A DNA stretch of 64,000 nt from VFJJ01 sp031362415 (GTDB lineage Bacteria; Actinomycetota; Acidimicrobiia; IMCC26256; VFJJ01): NCBI GenBank assembly GCA_031362415.1, contig JANLSK010000133.1:8646-72645 (forward strand), given 5' to 3'. Below are positions 42,796 through 50,899 of the stretch, one piece after another. The notes beneath the pieces are model-generated. The model did no database searches. It was not told the origin of the DNA and saw only the letters and a list, made by a program, of their open reading frames with translations. The translations under genes were made by a program, and so were the position numbers. Positions within the stretch are counted from its first letter, which is position 1; the number at the start of each line of letters is the position of its first letter.

Positions 42796-43986
42796 ATGCA
42801 CAGCACCCTGGGTCCCGAGCTGGAAGCGTTCCGCGCCTCGTGCCGGACGGCTGCCGAGCGTCATTTCCGCCCCTTGGTCGAGCGGATCGACGGCGGGGAG
42901 GTGATCCCGGCCGAGGCCCGCGAGCACCTCGGAGCCATGGGGGCTTACGGGTTGCCGTTCCCGACCGAGGTCGGCGGCGGGGGCGGCACGTTCCTGGCCT
43001 GGGCCGTGCTGCACGAGGAGCTGGCCCGGGTGCTCCCCGTGCTGGGGCTCTACTTCCAGGTCAACTCGATCGCCGCGGGGGCCATCCTCGAGGTGGGCAC
43101 GGCCGAGCAGCAGGCTCGCTGGGTGCCCGAGCTGTTCTCGGGGCGCTCGCAGGGATTCCTGGCGTTCACCGAGCCCGACACCGGCAGCGACATCGGGATG
43201 ATGCAGACCCGGGCTCGTGCGACGGCCGACGGCGGCTGGAGCATCTCGGGACCCAAGACCTGGATCTCCAATGCGGTCACGGCCGACGTGGGCCTGGTGT
43301 TCGCGCTCGTTCCCGGCGAGGGTGTCGCGGGCACCAGCGGCTCGGGGGGTGCCGCCGGCCCGGACGCTGAGGACCTGGCGATCTTCCTCGTCGATCCCCG
43401 CCGGCCCGGATTCCACGTCGGCAGCCACCTCCCGATCATGGGCCTGCGCGGAACCGAGCTGAACGAGTTGCGCTTCGACGACCTCCGTGTGCCCGCCGAC
43501 GCGCTCATGGCCCGGGGTCGCCGGGCGTTCGACGTGCTGCGCAAGGTGATGTCGATCGGCAAGGTCGGGATCTGCGCCATGTGCGTGGGCCTGATGCAGA
43601 CTGCGCTCGAGGAGGCCGTGGGCTACGCCCGGCACCGGTTCCAGCGCGGGCATCCCATCCTCGACTTCCAGGCCATCCACCACCTCATCGCCGAGATGGT
43701 CGCCAGCATCGAGGCGTCGCGCCAGCTCACGTACTGGGCGGCGACGTGTCGGGATCAGGGGATCGACGCCGTGACCGAGCTGGCGACGGCCAAGCTGTTC
43801 GTGACCAACGCCGCGCTGTCGGTGGCCCGCCAGGCGGTGTCGGTCCACGGCGTGTACGGCATCGCCCACGGGGCGACCGTCGAGCGGTTGTTGCGCGATG
43901 CCCAGGTGTTCGAGCTGCTGGAGGGGACCTCCGAGGTGCAGCGCGAGCTGGTGATGCGGGCCGTGCGCGACATGGGGCACGGCTGA
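42796..43986 (+). CDS. Acyl-CoA dehydrogenase family protein
   Basis: Acyl-CoA dehydrogenases oxidise acyl-CoA thioesters with FAD. The 396 residues cover all three domains: the N-terminal helices, the FAD/substrate middle domain (FLAFTEPDTGSDIGMMQTRA, SISGPKTWISNA) and the C-terminal helices. The C-terminal part ends with VHGVYGIAHGATVERLLRDAQVFELLEGTSEVQREL, in which the usual catalytic Glu region is present. Substrate chain length cannot be told. Divergent from nucS. Confidence 0.93.
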   Translation: MHSTLGPELEAFRASCRTAAERHFRPLVERIDGGEVIPAEAREHLGAMGAYGLPFPTEVGGGGGTFLAWAVLHEELARVLPVLGLYFQVNSIAAGAILEVGTAEQQARWVPELFSGRSQGFLAFTEPDTGSDIGMMQTRARATADGGWSISGPKTWISNAVTADVGLVFALVPGEGVAGTSGSGGAAGPDAEDLAIFLVDPRRPGFHVGSHLPIMGLRGTELNELRFDDLRVPADALMARGRRAFDVLRKVMSIGKVGICAMCVGLMQTALEEAVGYARHRFQRGHPILDFQAIHHLIAEMVASIEASRQLTYWAATCRDQGIDAVTELATAKLFVTNAALSVARQAVSVHGVYGIAHGATVERLLRDAQVFELLEGTSEVQRELVMRAVRDMGHG

Positions 43987-44011
43987 CTCGGCTCGGCTCA
44001 GCCGGCTCGGC

Positions 44012-44284
44012 TCAGTTGATGAGGGCGGCGGCCCCGGCGATCATCACGACGAAGCCGATGAGCAGGAAGATGATCGTGCGAGCGAGGGGCTCGCGTTCGG
44101 GTGTCGAGCGGCGCCGGGCGAAGACGAGCACTCGGGAGACGAACATCGCCGCTCCGAGCGCGGTCACCAGCTCGAGCAAGACGTTGTCGTAGAAGCTCCC
44201 GGCGATCAGCACGCCCGCGATGGTACCGATGCCACCCCAGCGCTGACGGTTGGAGCGGGGCTGCAGCCGTGCCGGAGACGTCAG
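44012..44284 (-). CDS. Small membrane protein, translationally coupled to the NlpC/P60 gene
   Basis: If the CTG at 44284 is used, overlapping the upstream stop as CTGA, the protein has 90 residues. Its hydrophobic segments fall at about 21-35 (GIGTIAGVLIAG), 40-58 (LVTALGAAMFVSRVLVF) and 70-89 (TIIFLLIGFVVMIAGAAAL). A shorter version of 66 residues starts at the GTG at 44212. The basic RRRSTPERE loop suggests in-out topology. Not recognised; no function can be named. Confidence 0.65.
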   Translation of the reverse strand: MTSPARLQPRSNRQRWGGIGTIAGVLIAGSFYDNVLLELVTALGAAMFVSRVLVFARRRSTPEREPLARTIIFLLIGFVVMIAGAAALIN

Positions 44285-45096
44285 CCGCTGAGGCCGGGGA
44301 CGAGCGCAGCGTGGGTGAACCGGTTTCCCGCCTGGGCCACCGTGACGCCGTAGGCCCGGCCGCGGGCCTCGACCGTGCGCCCGTCTCCCAGGCTGATGGC
44401 CACGTGAGCGCCGCCGGGCCGGCCCCCGTCGGCGGTGGGCTCCTGGTCGAACGAGAACAGGAGCGCACCGGGTGTGCGCAGCGCGTCATCGACCGAGATG
44501 GCGTTGCCCGAGCCCTTGGCCTGGAGGTACTGGATCCACGACCCGTCGGGAAGATCGACGCCCGCTTGGGCCGCGGCCCACTGGGTGAGCTCCGAGCAGT
44601 CGAAGCTCTCGGGGTCGAGGTCGGTCGCGGCCGCTTCGGCACCGAAGATGTACGGCGTGCCGACCTGCGACAGTGCGGCGTCGAGCAGGGCGCCCGTGCG
44701 TCCCCCCACACCCGATCCGGCGCCCAGGCCCGAGGCGCCCAGACCGGCGGCACTCAGGCCGGTTTGGCCGTCGGTGCCGAGCCCGTACGATCCGAGCGTG
44801 GCCAGGCCCCCGAGCCCGCCGCTGGTGGGGAAACCGCTGGTGCCCAGCATCTCCCCGAGGGTGACGACGCCGTCCTGTCGGGCTGCGACCGATACGAGCG
44901 CTGAATCGGTCGCGGCCGCGGTCTGGAGGAGCGTGGCGAAGGTGCGGCTGTCGGGAGCGACCTCGGAGTACGACGGCGCGCCCTGATCGAGTGGTGTTCG
45001 GGGAGCGGTGACCGGTGTGAGCGACACGGAGCCTCGGACTGCTCGTCGGGGTAGGACCGGACCCGGAAGGGGCCACCCCGGGGTATCGGCCCTCAC
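44281..45096 (-). CDS. NlpC/P60-type cysteine peptidase domain protein
   Basis: The 271-residue product has a low-complexity Gly/Leu/Ser-rich middle (88-132) and a C-terminal NlpC/P60-like domain (135-265). The catalytic Cys167 is in FDCSELTQWAA and His231 in GAHVAISLGDGRTVEARG. These enzymes usually cut peptide stems of peptidoglycan. No clear signal peptide is seen from the GTG at 45096, which leaves the start and location open. Related domains also occur in phage-tail-like proteins. The small membrane gene follows in coupled fashion. Confidence 0.75.
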   Translation of the reverse strand: MRADTPGWPLPGPVLPRRAVRGSVSLTPVTAPRTPLDQGAPSYSEVAPDSRTFATLLQTAAATDSALVSVAARQDGVVTLGEMLGTSGFPTSGGLGGLATLGSYGLGTDGQTGLSAAGLGASGLGAGSGVGGRTGALLDAALSQVGTPYIFGAEAAATDLDPESFDCSELTQWAAAQAGVDLPDGSWIQYLQAKGSGNAISVDDALRTPGALLFSFDQEPTADGGRPGGAHVAISLGDGRTVEARGRAYGVTVAQAGNRFTHAALVPGLSG

Positions 45097-45466
45097 GAGC
45101 CGCGTCTTGAGTCCCGGCGAGGGTTGCTAGCCGTTTCTGGCAGTTATACGGTGATTTTCTATAAACGATTTCTATAAACGATGAAAGTCCCTATACGACC
45201 TGGGCAAGAAGACCACACGAGCGGGCCCGGTCCGAGACAGCCTGATCAAGCGCGGGTCGTGCTTTGCCCCCCGGCACGGCGAGTTGGCGTTCACCGTACC
45301 CATGTTCGACGGGTTCATTCGCCGCACGCTCTGACCGACAGCGGGCTCCGTCGCCACGCTGAACAGACAGGGGCTCGACATGGCGATACCGGAGTGCACC
45401 GGGGCCGGTGGACCTGAACGAGTCGGGTTGGCAGAATGCCCATCCCCACTGTGCGGGAGCGCTGTC
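45097..45466. other. AT-rich divergent spacer with 13-base direct repeat
   Basis: No convincing gene is seen in these 370 bases. TTTCTATAAACGA is repeated in tandem with a 13-base period (45156-45182), in an unusually AT-rich patch that also contains TTATAC (45144-45149) and CTATACG (45191-45197). It may hold the promoter of the NlpC/P60 gene and an operator. A 78-codon frame from 45181 has non-coding composition and was not called. Confidence 0.6.
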
Positions 45467-46225
45467 ATGACACGACGAGATCTGTTCCTCCACGAGTACA
45501 TCGACATCGTGGGCCAGCACCAATGGGAGTACATGGACCACACCCTGGCCCAGGCCGGGCATGAGAAGGTCGACTTCGAGCTGCTGGGCACGTGGTACAC
45601 GATGGGCATCACCGGGCGCTGGCCGCAGGTCGTCAACATCTGGGAGATCCCCGGGGGATGGGACGGGTGGTACGGCAAGATCGATCGCCTGGGTCTCAAG
45701 CGGCGTACCAACGCCCACCTCGAGCGTTGGTGGGAGACGGCCTACTCGCACCGTACCGGAGGCTTCGACCGTCTCCTGGCCGGCGCGCCGGGCTGTCCGA
45801 ACATGGCGTCGCTGGCCGGGAGCGGCGTGCGCGGCACCCTGTTCGTGCACGAGCTCACCGAGGTGCAGCCGGGGACGGCGCTCGACTACCTGGCCGCCGT
45901 CTTGGAACAGCGCGTGCCGCTCATGGCCGAGCACGGACACCAGCTCGTGGGCCTGTACGAGGTGATGATGAACGACTACGAGGTGTGCACCGTCTGGGCC
46001 ACCGATCCGGCCAGCCATGTGGCCATGGCCAAGGCCCACGACGTGGCCCGGGGAGTGCTCTCCGAGGAGGTGGCGGGCGTGGCCGGCGACCCGCGTGTGG
46101 GCCAGTGGCAGCGCACGGCTCGCGAGTGGACCGTCCGCTGGCGCGAGGAGCTCATGACCCCGGCGCCCGGATCGCACTGCGGGCCCGAGGCCTGGGAGGC
46201 CGACGACAGCGTCGCCGCGGGGTGA
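45467..46225 (+). CDS. NIPSNAP-like/dimeric alpha-beta barrel protein
   Basis: The 252-residue product contains two repeats typical of ferredoxin-like alpha-beta barrels. DLFLHEYIDIVGQHQWEYMDH and GTWYTMGITGRWPQVVNIWEI are in the first half. FVHELTEVQPGTALDYLAAV and LVGLYEVMMNDYEVCTVWAT are in the second. This resembles NIPSNAP-family proteins, whose biochemical role is unsettled. An in-frame ATG 87 bases upstream exists, but the extra residues lack protein character. Convergent with the lipoprotein gene. Confidence 0.7.
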   Translation: MTRRDLFLHEYIDIVGQHQWEYMDHTLAQAGHEKVDFELLGTWYTMGITGRWPQVVNIWEIPGGWDGWYGKIDRLGLKRRTNAHLERWWETAYSHRTGGFDRLLAGAPGCPNMASLAGSGVRGTLFVHELTEVQPGTALDYLAAVLEQRVPLMAEHGHQLVGLYEVMMNDYEVCTVWATDPASHVAMAKAHDVARGVLSEEVAGVAGDPRVGQWQRTAREWTVRWREELMTPAPGSHCGPEAWEADDSVAAG

Positions 46226-46308
46226 GCCCTGCTGTCTCTGGGTCCCGAGGGTCTCAGGGTCCCGAGGTTTGACGCCTGGCTCGCGTTCAGGACGTCGGGA
46301 CGTTGCTG

Positions 46309-46839
46309 TCAGGCTGTCGGGACATCAAGGTCGACGACCTTGATGGCGATGCTGGTGGTGGCGGCGACGGTCAGGGTGACGGGCCCCAGCCCGGAGCTGA
46401 ACGTGCAGATCGTGACCCCCGGTGCGGGGGCGGGGGTACAGGCGGCGAAGGCCCATTCGGTCGGGGCGATCGCGAAGAGGTGCTCGACGACGTCGGCTTC
46501 GGCCACGAGCAGGGCGATGTCGCGATCGCTTGCGCGCCATGCCGAGTACAAGGCGCTCGCTGCCGCAGCCGGGTCGAGGGCCTGGATGCTGGCGCCCGCC
46601 TCGGTCACCGACGTCGCGGTTTCGGCAGCCCCTTCGACGACCGCGGGGGTGCCGGTGGCCGCAGGGGTGACGATGGCCGTGGCGGGGGCAGCGTCGCCCG
46701 AGCCGTCGCTGTCCGTCGTGCATGCCCCGAGCAATCCGAGCACCCCGAACCCGGCAAACACCGCGAAATTCCCGAGAACGGCCACGTTGCGGGATCCCGC
46801 GACGCGCCGATTCTGCGACAGATTCTGCGCGGAGCCCAC
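46309..46839 (-). CDS. Putative lipoprotein
   Basis: The product (about 176 residues) has a lipoprotein signal: a basic N-terminus (RRVAGSR), a hydrophobic stretch (VAVLGNFAVFAGFGVLGLLG) and a lipobox LLGAC at Cys41. The mature part has a Thr/Ala-rich linker and then a folded-looking domain (ALYSAWRASDRDIALLVAEA ... VTICTFSSGLGPVTLTVAAT). No family was recognised. The GTG at 46839 was chosen for its basic N-region; GTG 46795 is an alternative. Confidence 0.65.
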   Translation of the reverse strand: MGSAQNLSQNRRVAGSRNVAVLGNFAVFAGFGVLGLLGACTTDSDGSGDAAPATAIVTPAATGTPAVVEGAAETATSVTEAGASIQALDPAAAASALYSAWRASDRDIALLVAEADVVEHLFAIAPTEWAFAACTPAPAPGVTICTFSSGLGPVTLTVAATTSIAIKVVDLDVPTA

Positions 46840-46898
46840 CGGGCGAGCGTAGCTGCGCACCTCCTGCTTCGTATCCAGGCCCGAGGCCACGCCGAGCC

Positions 46899-46928
46899 GG
46901 ACACGGACACGGACACGGACACGGACAC
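46899..46928. repeat. Hexanucleotide tandem repeat GGACAC (x5) in a divergent promoter region
   Basis: Five perfect six-base units lie between the divergent lipoprotein gene (start 46839) and SDR gene (start 47003). Copy-number change would shift promoter spacing in 6-base steps. Confidence 0.85.
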
Positions 46929-47002
46929 GCAGACTCGCTGCGGGAGCGGGCTGGCCGGACCGGCATGGGAGACTCACCGCGGTTCGGGATCCGACGAGGG
47001 GG

Positions 47003-47845
47003 ATGACCATGGGCAGATTCGACGGAAGAGTGGCGTTCATCACCGGTGGCGCACGAGGGCAGGGTCGCTCGCACGCGCTGGCCTTCGCCCGGGAGGGGGC
47101 CGACATCGCGATCTGCGACATCGCGGCCCCGATCGCCAGTGTCGGGTATCCGCTGGGCACCCTCGACGACCTGGCCGAGACCCAGCGCCTGGTGGAGCAG
47201 GAGGACCGGCGCTGCATGAGCGCCCAGGTCGACACGCGCGACTTCGGCGCCCTCGACGCGTTCGTCGGTGACATCGTCGCCGAGCTCGGCACGGTTGACT
47301 TCGCGATGGCGAACGCCGGGATCTCGAGCATGGCACCCGTCGACACGATGCCCCCGGAGATGTGGGACGAGATGATCGGCACCAACCTCACCGGTGTCTT
47401 CCACACGCTCCGGGCGGTGAGCCCGCACATGAAGCGCCAGGGGTTCGGGCGCATCGTCGCCACGTCATCGATGCTGGGTCGCCAGGGCTGCGCCAACCAG
47501 GTGCACTACTGCGCATCGAAGTGGGGCGTGATCGGGATGGTGAAGTCTGCGGCCATCGACCTGGCCCCGTTCGGCATCAACGTGAACGCCGTGGCGCCGG
47601 GCAACGTCCGCACGCCCATGGTGGTCAACGACCATCTGTTCTCGTTCTTCAGCGGTGGCGGCGCGCCGGCGACCCTGGAGGACGTGCTCCCGGCCCTCCA
47701 AAGCCTCCACGTGCTCCCCGTCCCCCTCGTGGAGCCCGAGGACATCTCGAACGCCGTGCTGTTCCTGTGCTCGGACGAGGCCCGCTTCGTCACCGGCGCC
47801 ACCATCGACGTCGCCGCCGGCAACAACTGCCGAGTCACGGCGTAG
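47003..47845 (+). CDS. Mycofactocin-coupled-type short-chain dehydrogenase/reductase
   Basis: SDRs oxidise or reduce hydroxyl/keto groups with NAD(P). The 280-residue product has GRFDGRVAFITGGARGQGRS (cofactor Gly motif TGGARGQG), ANAGIS, and the catalytic Tyr-Lys VHYCASKWGV. The opening and the long insert after the DI of the cofactor fold match the mycofactocin-coupled subfamily, which keeps NAD(H) bound and uses mycofactocin as the electron acceptor. No mycofactocin genes are in the window. The substrate is unknown. Confidence 0.88.
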   Translation: MTMGRFDGRVAFITGGARGQGRSHALAFAREGADIAICDIAAPIASVGYPLGTLDDLAETQRLVEQEDRRCMSAQVDTRDFGALDAFVGDIVAELGTVDFAMANAGISSMAPVDTMPPEMWDEMIGTNLTGVFHTLRAVSPHMKRQGFGRIVATSSMLGRQGCANQVHYCASKWGVIGMVKSAAIDLAPFGINVNAVAPGNVRTPMVVNDHLFSFFSGGGAPATLEDVLPALQSLHVLPVPLVEPEDISNAVLFLCSDEARFVTGATIDVAAGNNCRVTA

Positions 47846-49210
47846 GTGTCGGATCGGGGAGCTGTGGGGGACGGGCGTCCGTCGTCACCGCCGTCGACGC
47901 CGCCGTCGACGTCGTCAACCCTCGACGTCGGCGACGAGGAGCTCCGTCGGAGGAGCCGAGCCGGTGTGCGCGCCATCCTCGCCGATCGGAACTTCACCAC
48001 GTACTGGCTGGCCACGTTGGTGTCGAACGCCGGAACCTTCATGCAGAGCATCGGCGTCCCGTTCATCCTCTACCGGCTGACCCGGTCGAACACGTGGGTG
48101 GGTGCTTCGGTGTTCTCGTCGTTGTTGCCCTCGCTGCTCGTGGGCCCGGTGGCTGGGATCATGACCGACCGCCTGTCGCGCCGCCTGGTGCTGTTGTGGG
48201 CCAACGTGATCCAGGCGGGCTCGGCGGTGGGGATGTGGGTGCTCGCCGCCACCCACGAGCTCACCCCCTGGCGGATCATCGGGCTCCTGGCGATCGCCGG
48301 GATCGGCGCCGGCTTCCAGTACTCGGCAGCGCAGTCGATCGTGGCGTTGCTCGTGCCCCGGGAGCATCTCGTGGCTGCGCTGCGCCTCAACTCGCTGGGG
48401 TTCACCGGGGCCCGGGCCCTGGGACCCGCCGCCGCCGGGCTCGTGCTCGACACCTGGGGTCCGACGACCACGTTTGCCGTGAACGCGCTGTCGTTCGTCG
48501 CCGTGATCGCTGCGCTCATGACGCTACGCGTTGCAGCCGTGCCCCCACCGTCGACCGGGGAGTCGTACCTGTACCAGTTCGTCTCGGGCGTGCGCTATGT
48601 GTGGCAGCGCCCCGCCATGCGCCTGGTCGTGATCACGGGTTTCTTCACAGCGCTGTTCGCCCAGTCGGTCGTGCAGCTGGCCGCAGGGATCGCCGACGAG
48701 ATCTACGACGTCGGGCCCAGCGGGCTGGGGCTCCTGGTGACCGTCTTCGGCCTCGGATCGGTCTCCGGGATCCTGCTGCTGGTCGTCACCGGCGACCGGC
48801 GTCGACGATCGCGGGTTTCGTTCACGGGGATCGTGCTGTACGGATCCTGCACGGTGCTGTGCGTCGTCACGACGAGGTACTGGGTTGGACTCCTGGCGTT
48901 CTTCATGATGGGTACGGCCCACGTGCTCAACGGGGTCACGCTCAACACCACGATGCAGTCCCATGTCGACGAGGAGTACCGCGGCCGTGCCATCACGCTG
49001 TACCTCATGGCCCTGCTGGGGGGTATGCCGATCGGAGCGTTGATCGCCGGACGAATCGGCGATCTCGTCGGGCTTCGGCCCACGATCGCGGCGAGCGGGG
49101 CCATCCTGCTCATGTACTGCGCATACCTGGCCGTGCGCACGGATCGCCTGGCTGTCTTCGACGAGATCCCGTCGTCGCACTCCCCGGGCCCGGCGCGCGA
49201 CCGGGGATAG
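47846..49210 (+). CDS. MFS transporter (EntS/MFS_3 type)
   Basis: The 454-residue product has a charged N-terminus (1-45) and about 12 hydrophobic helices. It contains FTTYWLATLVSNAGTFMQSIGVPFILYRLT, GIMTDRLSRRLVLLWANV (the MFS loop 2-3 motif), and FGLGSVSGILLLVV. This pattern is typical of the EntS/enterobactin-exporter-like MFS_3 group. The GTG start directly abuts the SDR stop, so the two genes are co-transcribed. The substrate is unknown. Confidence 0.88.
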   Translation: MSDRGAVGDGRPSSPPSTPPSTSSTLDVGDEELRRRSRAGVRAILADRNFTTYWLATLVSNAGTFMQSIGVPFILYRLTRSNTWVGASVFSSLLPSLLVGPVAGIMTDRLSRRLVLLWANVIQAGSAVGMWVLAATHELTPWRIIGLLAIAGIGAGFQYSAAQSIVALLVPREHLVAALRLNSLGFTGARALGPAAAGLVLDTWGPTTTFAVNALSFVAVIAALMTLRVAAVPPPSTGESYLYQFVSGVRYVWQRPAMRLVVITGFFTALFAQSVVQLAAGIADEIYDVGPSGLGLLVTVFGLGSVSGILLLVVTGDRRRRSRVSFTGIVLYGSCTVLCVVTTRYWVGLLAFFMMGTAHVLNGVTLNTTMQSHVDEEYRGRAITLYLMALLGGMPIGALIAGRIGDLVGLRPTIAASGAILLMYCAYLAVRTDRLAVFDEIPSSHSPGPARDRG

Positions 49211-49237
49211 GGTGGGCCCATCGTCAGCGAGGAGTCG

Positions 49238-50041
49238 ATGATGGACCTGCTAGGGGTTTCGGCAGTGGTCACCGGTGGCGCAGGTGGCCTGGGGAGTGCC
49301 ACGGTGCGTCGACTCGCAGCTGCGGGGGCGAACGTCGGTGTCCTCGACGTGTCTCGCGAGCGTGCCGAGCCGCTGCTCGCCGAGCTGGGCGAGCGTGCCG
49401 AGTTCTTCGCGGTCGACGTGCTCGACGACGAGAGCATCGAACAGGCGCTCCAAGCCATGGCCCGACGGGCGCCGGTGCGGGCCGTGGTGGTTGCGCACGG
49501 CGCGCACATCACCGAAGCGGCGGGCCGCACGATCGGCCGCGACGGCACGCCGCACTCACTTGCCGGGTACAAGCAGTTCATCGACGGGTTCCTCGTGGGG
49601 ACCTTCAACGTGCTGCGGCTGGCCGCGTCCCACATGAGCGCCAACGAACCCGGCATCGATGGCGAGCGGGGTGTCGTGGTGATGACCTCCTCGATCGCCG
49701 GATCCGAAGGCCAGATCGGTCAAGTGGCGTATGCCGCCGCCAAGGGCGGGGTCAACGGGATGACCATCGTGGCGGCGCGGGATCTGAGCGCCGTCGGCAT
49801 CCGGGTGGTCACGATCGCGCCGGGGACGATGATCACCCCGGCCTACGGCAAGAACGCCGAGGCGGTCGAAGCCGAGTGGTCGCGCCTGGTTCCCTTCCCC
49901 AATCGGATGGGGCGCCCGGACGAGTACGCGGCGCTGGCTCAGCACATCATCGAGAATCGCTATCTGAACGGCGAGATCATTCGCATCGACGGCGCGTTGC
50001 GGTTTCCCCCCAAGAATCCGCCGCGGGCCTCCGACCGCTGA
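49238..50041 (+). CDS. SDR family oxidoreductase (3-hydroxyacyl-CoA dehydrogenase-like)
   Basis: The 267-residue product starts LLGVSAVVTGGAGGLGSATVRRLAAAGANVGVLDVS, with the TGGAGGLG cofactor motif and the acidic residue that favours NAD. The catalytic Tyr-Lys is in QVAYAAAKGGVNGMTIV. PFPNRMGRPDEYAALAQHII follows, as in type II 3-hydroxyacyl-CoA dehydrogenases. It lies 27 bases after the MFS gene on the same strand. The role in acyl-CoA oxidation is inferred from family resemblance. Confidence 0.87.
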   Translation: MMDLLGVSAVVTGGAGGLGSATVRRLAAAGANVGVLDVSRERAEPLLAELGERAEFFAVDVLDDESIEQALQAMARRAPVRAVVVAHGAHITEAAGRTIGRDGTPHSLAGYKQFIDGFLVGTFNVLRLAASHMSANEPGIDGERGVVVMTSSIAGSEGQIGQVAYAAAKGGVNGMTIVAARDLSAVGIRVVTIAPGTMITPAYGKNAEAVEAEWSRLVPFPNRMGRPDEYAALAQHIIENRYLNGEIIRIDGALRFPPKNPPRASDR

Positions 50042-50057
50042 TGCCCACCGCCGATCG

Positions 50058-50819
50058 TTGACCGCGACGCGCTCCGTGGACGCCGCAGCCGACGCCGCAG
50101 CCGCCGCGAAGGCCGCGAGCGTCGCTCATGCCGAGTTGCACGATCGGGTTCTCCGTATCGGACGCTCGCGTGCGTCGGCGTTTGCGTACGGGCTGCTCCG
50201 GGTCACGTGTCGCGCCGCGTTGTTGCCGTATTTGAGGGTTCGAACCAGAGGCAGGGAGCACCTCGCGGTCGGAGGCCCGTTGATCGTGGCCCCCGTGCAC
50301 CGGTCGAACCTCGACGTGCTGCTCATCGGCGCCGCGCTCACCCACCACCGCGTCTGGTCACTGGCCAAGGTCTCGCTGTTTCGCAGCCGTTTCTCGGCGT
50401 GGATCATGGCCTCCATCGGATGCTTTCCCGTACGCCGGGGAGCGCTTGATCGGGAGGCCCTGAGCGCGGCCGAGGACCTGCTGCGAGCGGGCAAGGTCGT
50501 GGTGGTGTTCCCCGAGGGCACGCGTCAGGCCGGGGCCACGGTGGGTGAGGTCTTCGACGGTGCGGTCTACCTGTCGGCCCGGACGGGCGCTCCGATCGTC
50601 CCCATCGGCATCGCCGGCGCCGACCAAGCGCTGCCCCGAGGGGCCCATTTCCTCCGATGGGTCAGGGTGGCGCTCGTCGTCGGCGCTGCCATTCCATCCC
50701 CGGTCTCGGTGGGCGAACGGCTCGGCCGGAGCGAGCGACACGCCGCCAGCGCGCACCTCCGAGAGCGACTTCAGGCCGTCCTCGACGAAGCCAGCGAGCT
50801 GCGATCTTCCTCCCGCTGA
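50058..50819 (+). CDS. 1-acyl-sn-glycerol-3-phosphate acyltransferase-like (PlsC family)
   Basis: PlsC-family enzymes transfer an acyl group to lysophosphatidate or related acceptors. The 253-residue product has the catalytic HRSNLD motif (VAPVHRSNLDVLLIGAAL), then WIMASIGCFPVRRGALDREAL, FPEGTRQ, and GAPIVPIGIAGADQALPRG. These are all four acyltransferase blocks. The start is uncertain: TTG 50058, with a GTG 18 bases later. It is the last gene of the plus-strand run before the strong hairpin at 50839-50873. Confidence 0.87.
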   Translation: MTATRSVDAAADAAAAAKAASVAHAELHDRVLRIGRSRASAFAYGLLRVTCRAALLPYLRVRTRGREHLAVGGPLIVAPVHRSNLDVLLIGAALTHHRVWSLAKVSLFRSRFSAWIMASIGCFPVRRGALDREALSAAEDLLRAGKVVVVFPEGTRQAGATVGEVFDGAVYLSARTGAPIVPIGIAGADQALPRGAHFLRWVRVALVVGAAIPSPVSVGERLGRSERHAASAHLRERLQAVLDEASELRSSSR

Positions 50820-50838
50820 CCGAACCCCCCGGTTCTGT

Positions 50839-50873
50839 GTGCAGAAATGCTCATCGGGCGAGCATTTCTGCAC
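50839..50873. terminator. Perfect 14-bp hairpin between convergent genes, likely bidirectional terminator
   Basis: GTGCAGAAATGCTC and GAGCATTTCTGCAC are perfect inverted arms with a 7-base loop (ATCGGGC). The element lies in the 80-base space between the converging plsC-like and otsB-GH15 genes. The stem is AT-rich in part and lacks a long T run, so it may be a factor-assisted terminator. Confidence 0.75.
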
Positions 50874-50899
50874 GAATTTGGGCGGGGCGGGGCGAGGGT

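Noticed and set aside
45181..45417. 78-codon frame after the AT-rich repeats
   Set aside because: Codon usage is unlike real genes here, there is no ribosome binding site and no recognisable sequence.
47362..50061. 899-codon plus-strand open frame
   Set aside because: It overlaps the SDR, MFS and SDR genes in another frame and reads as Arg/His/Pro-rich sequence without domains.
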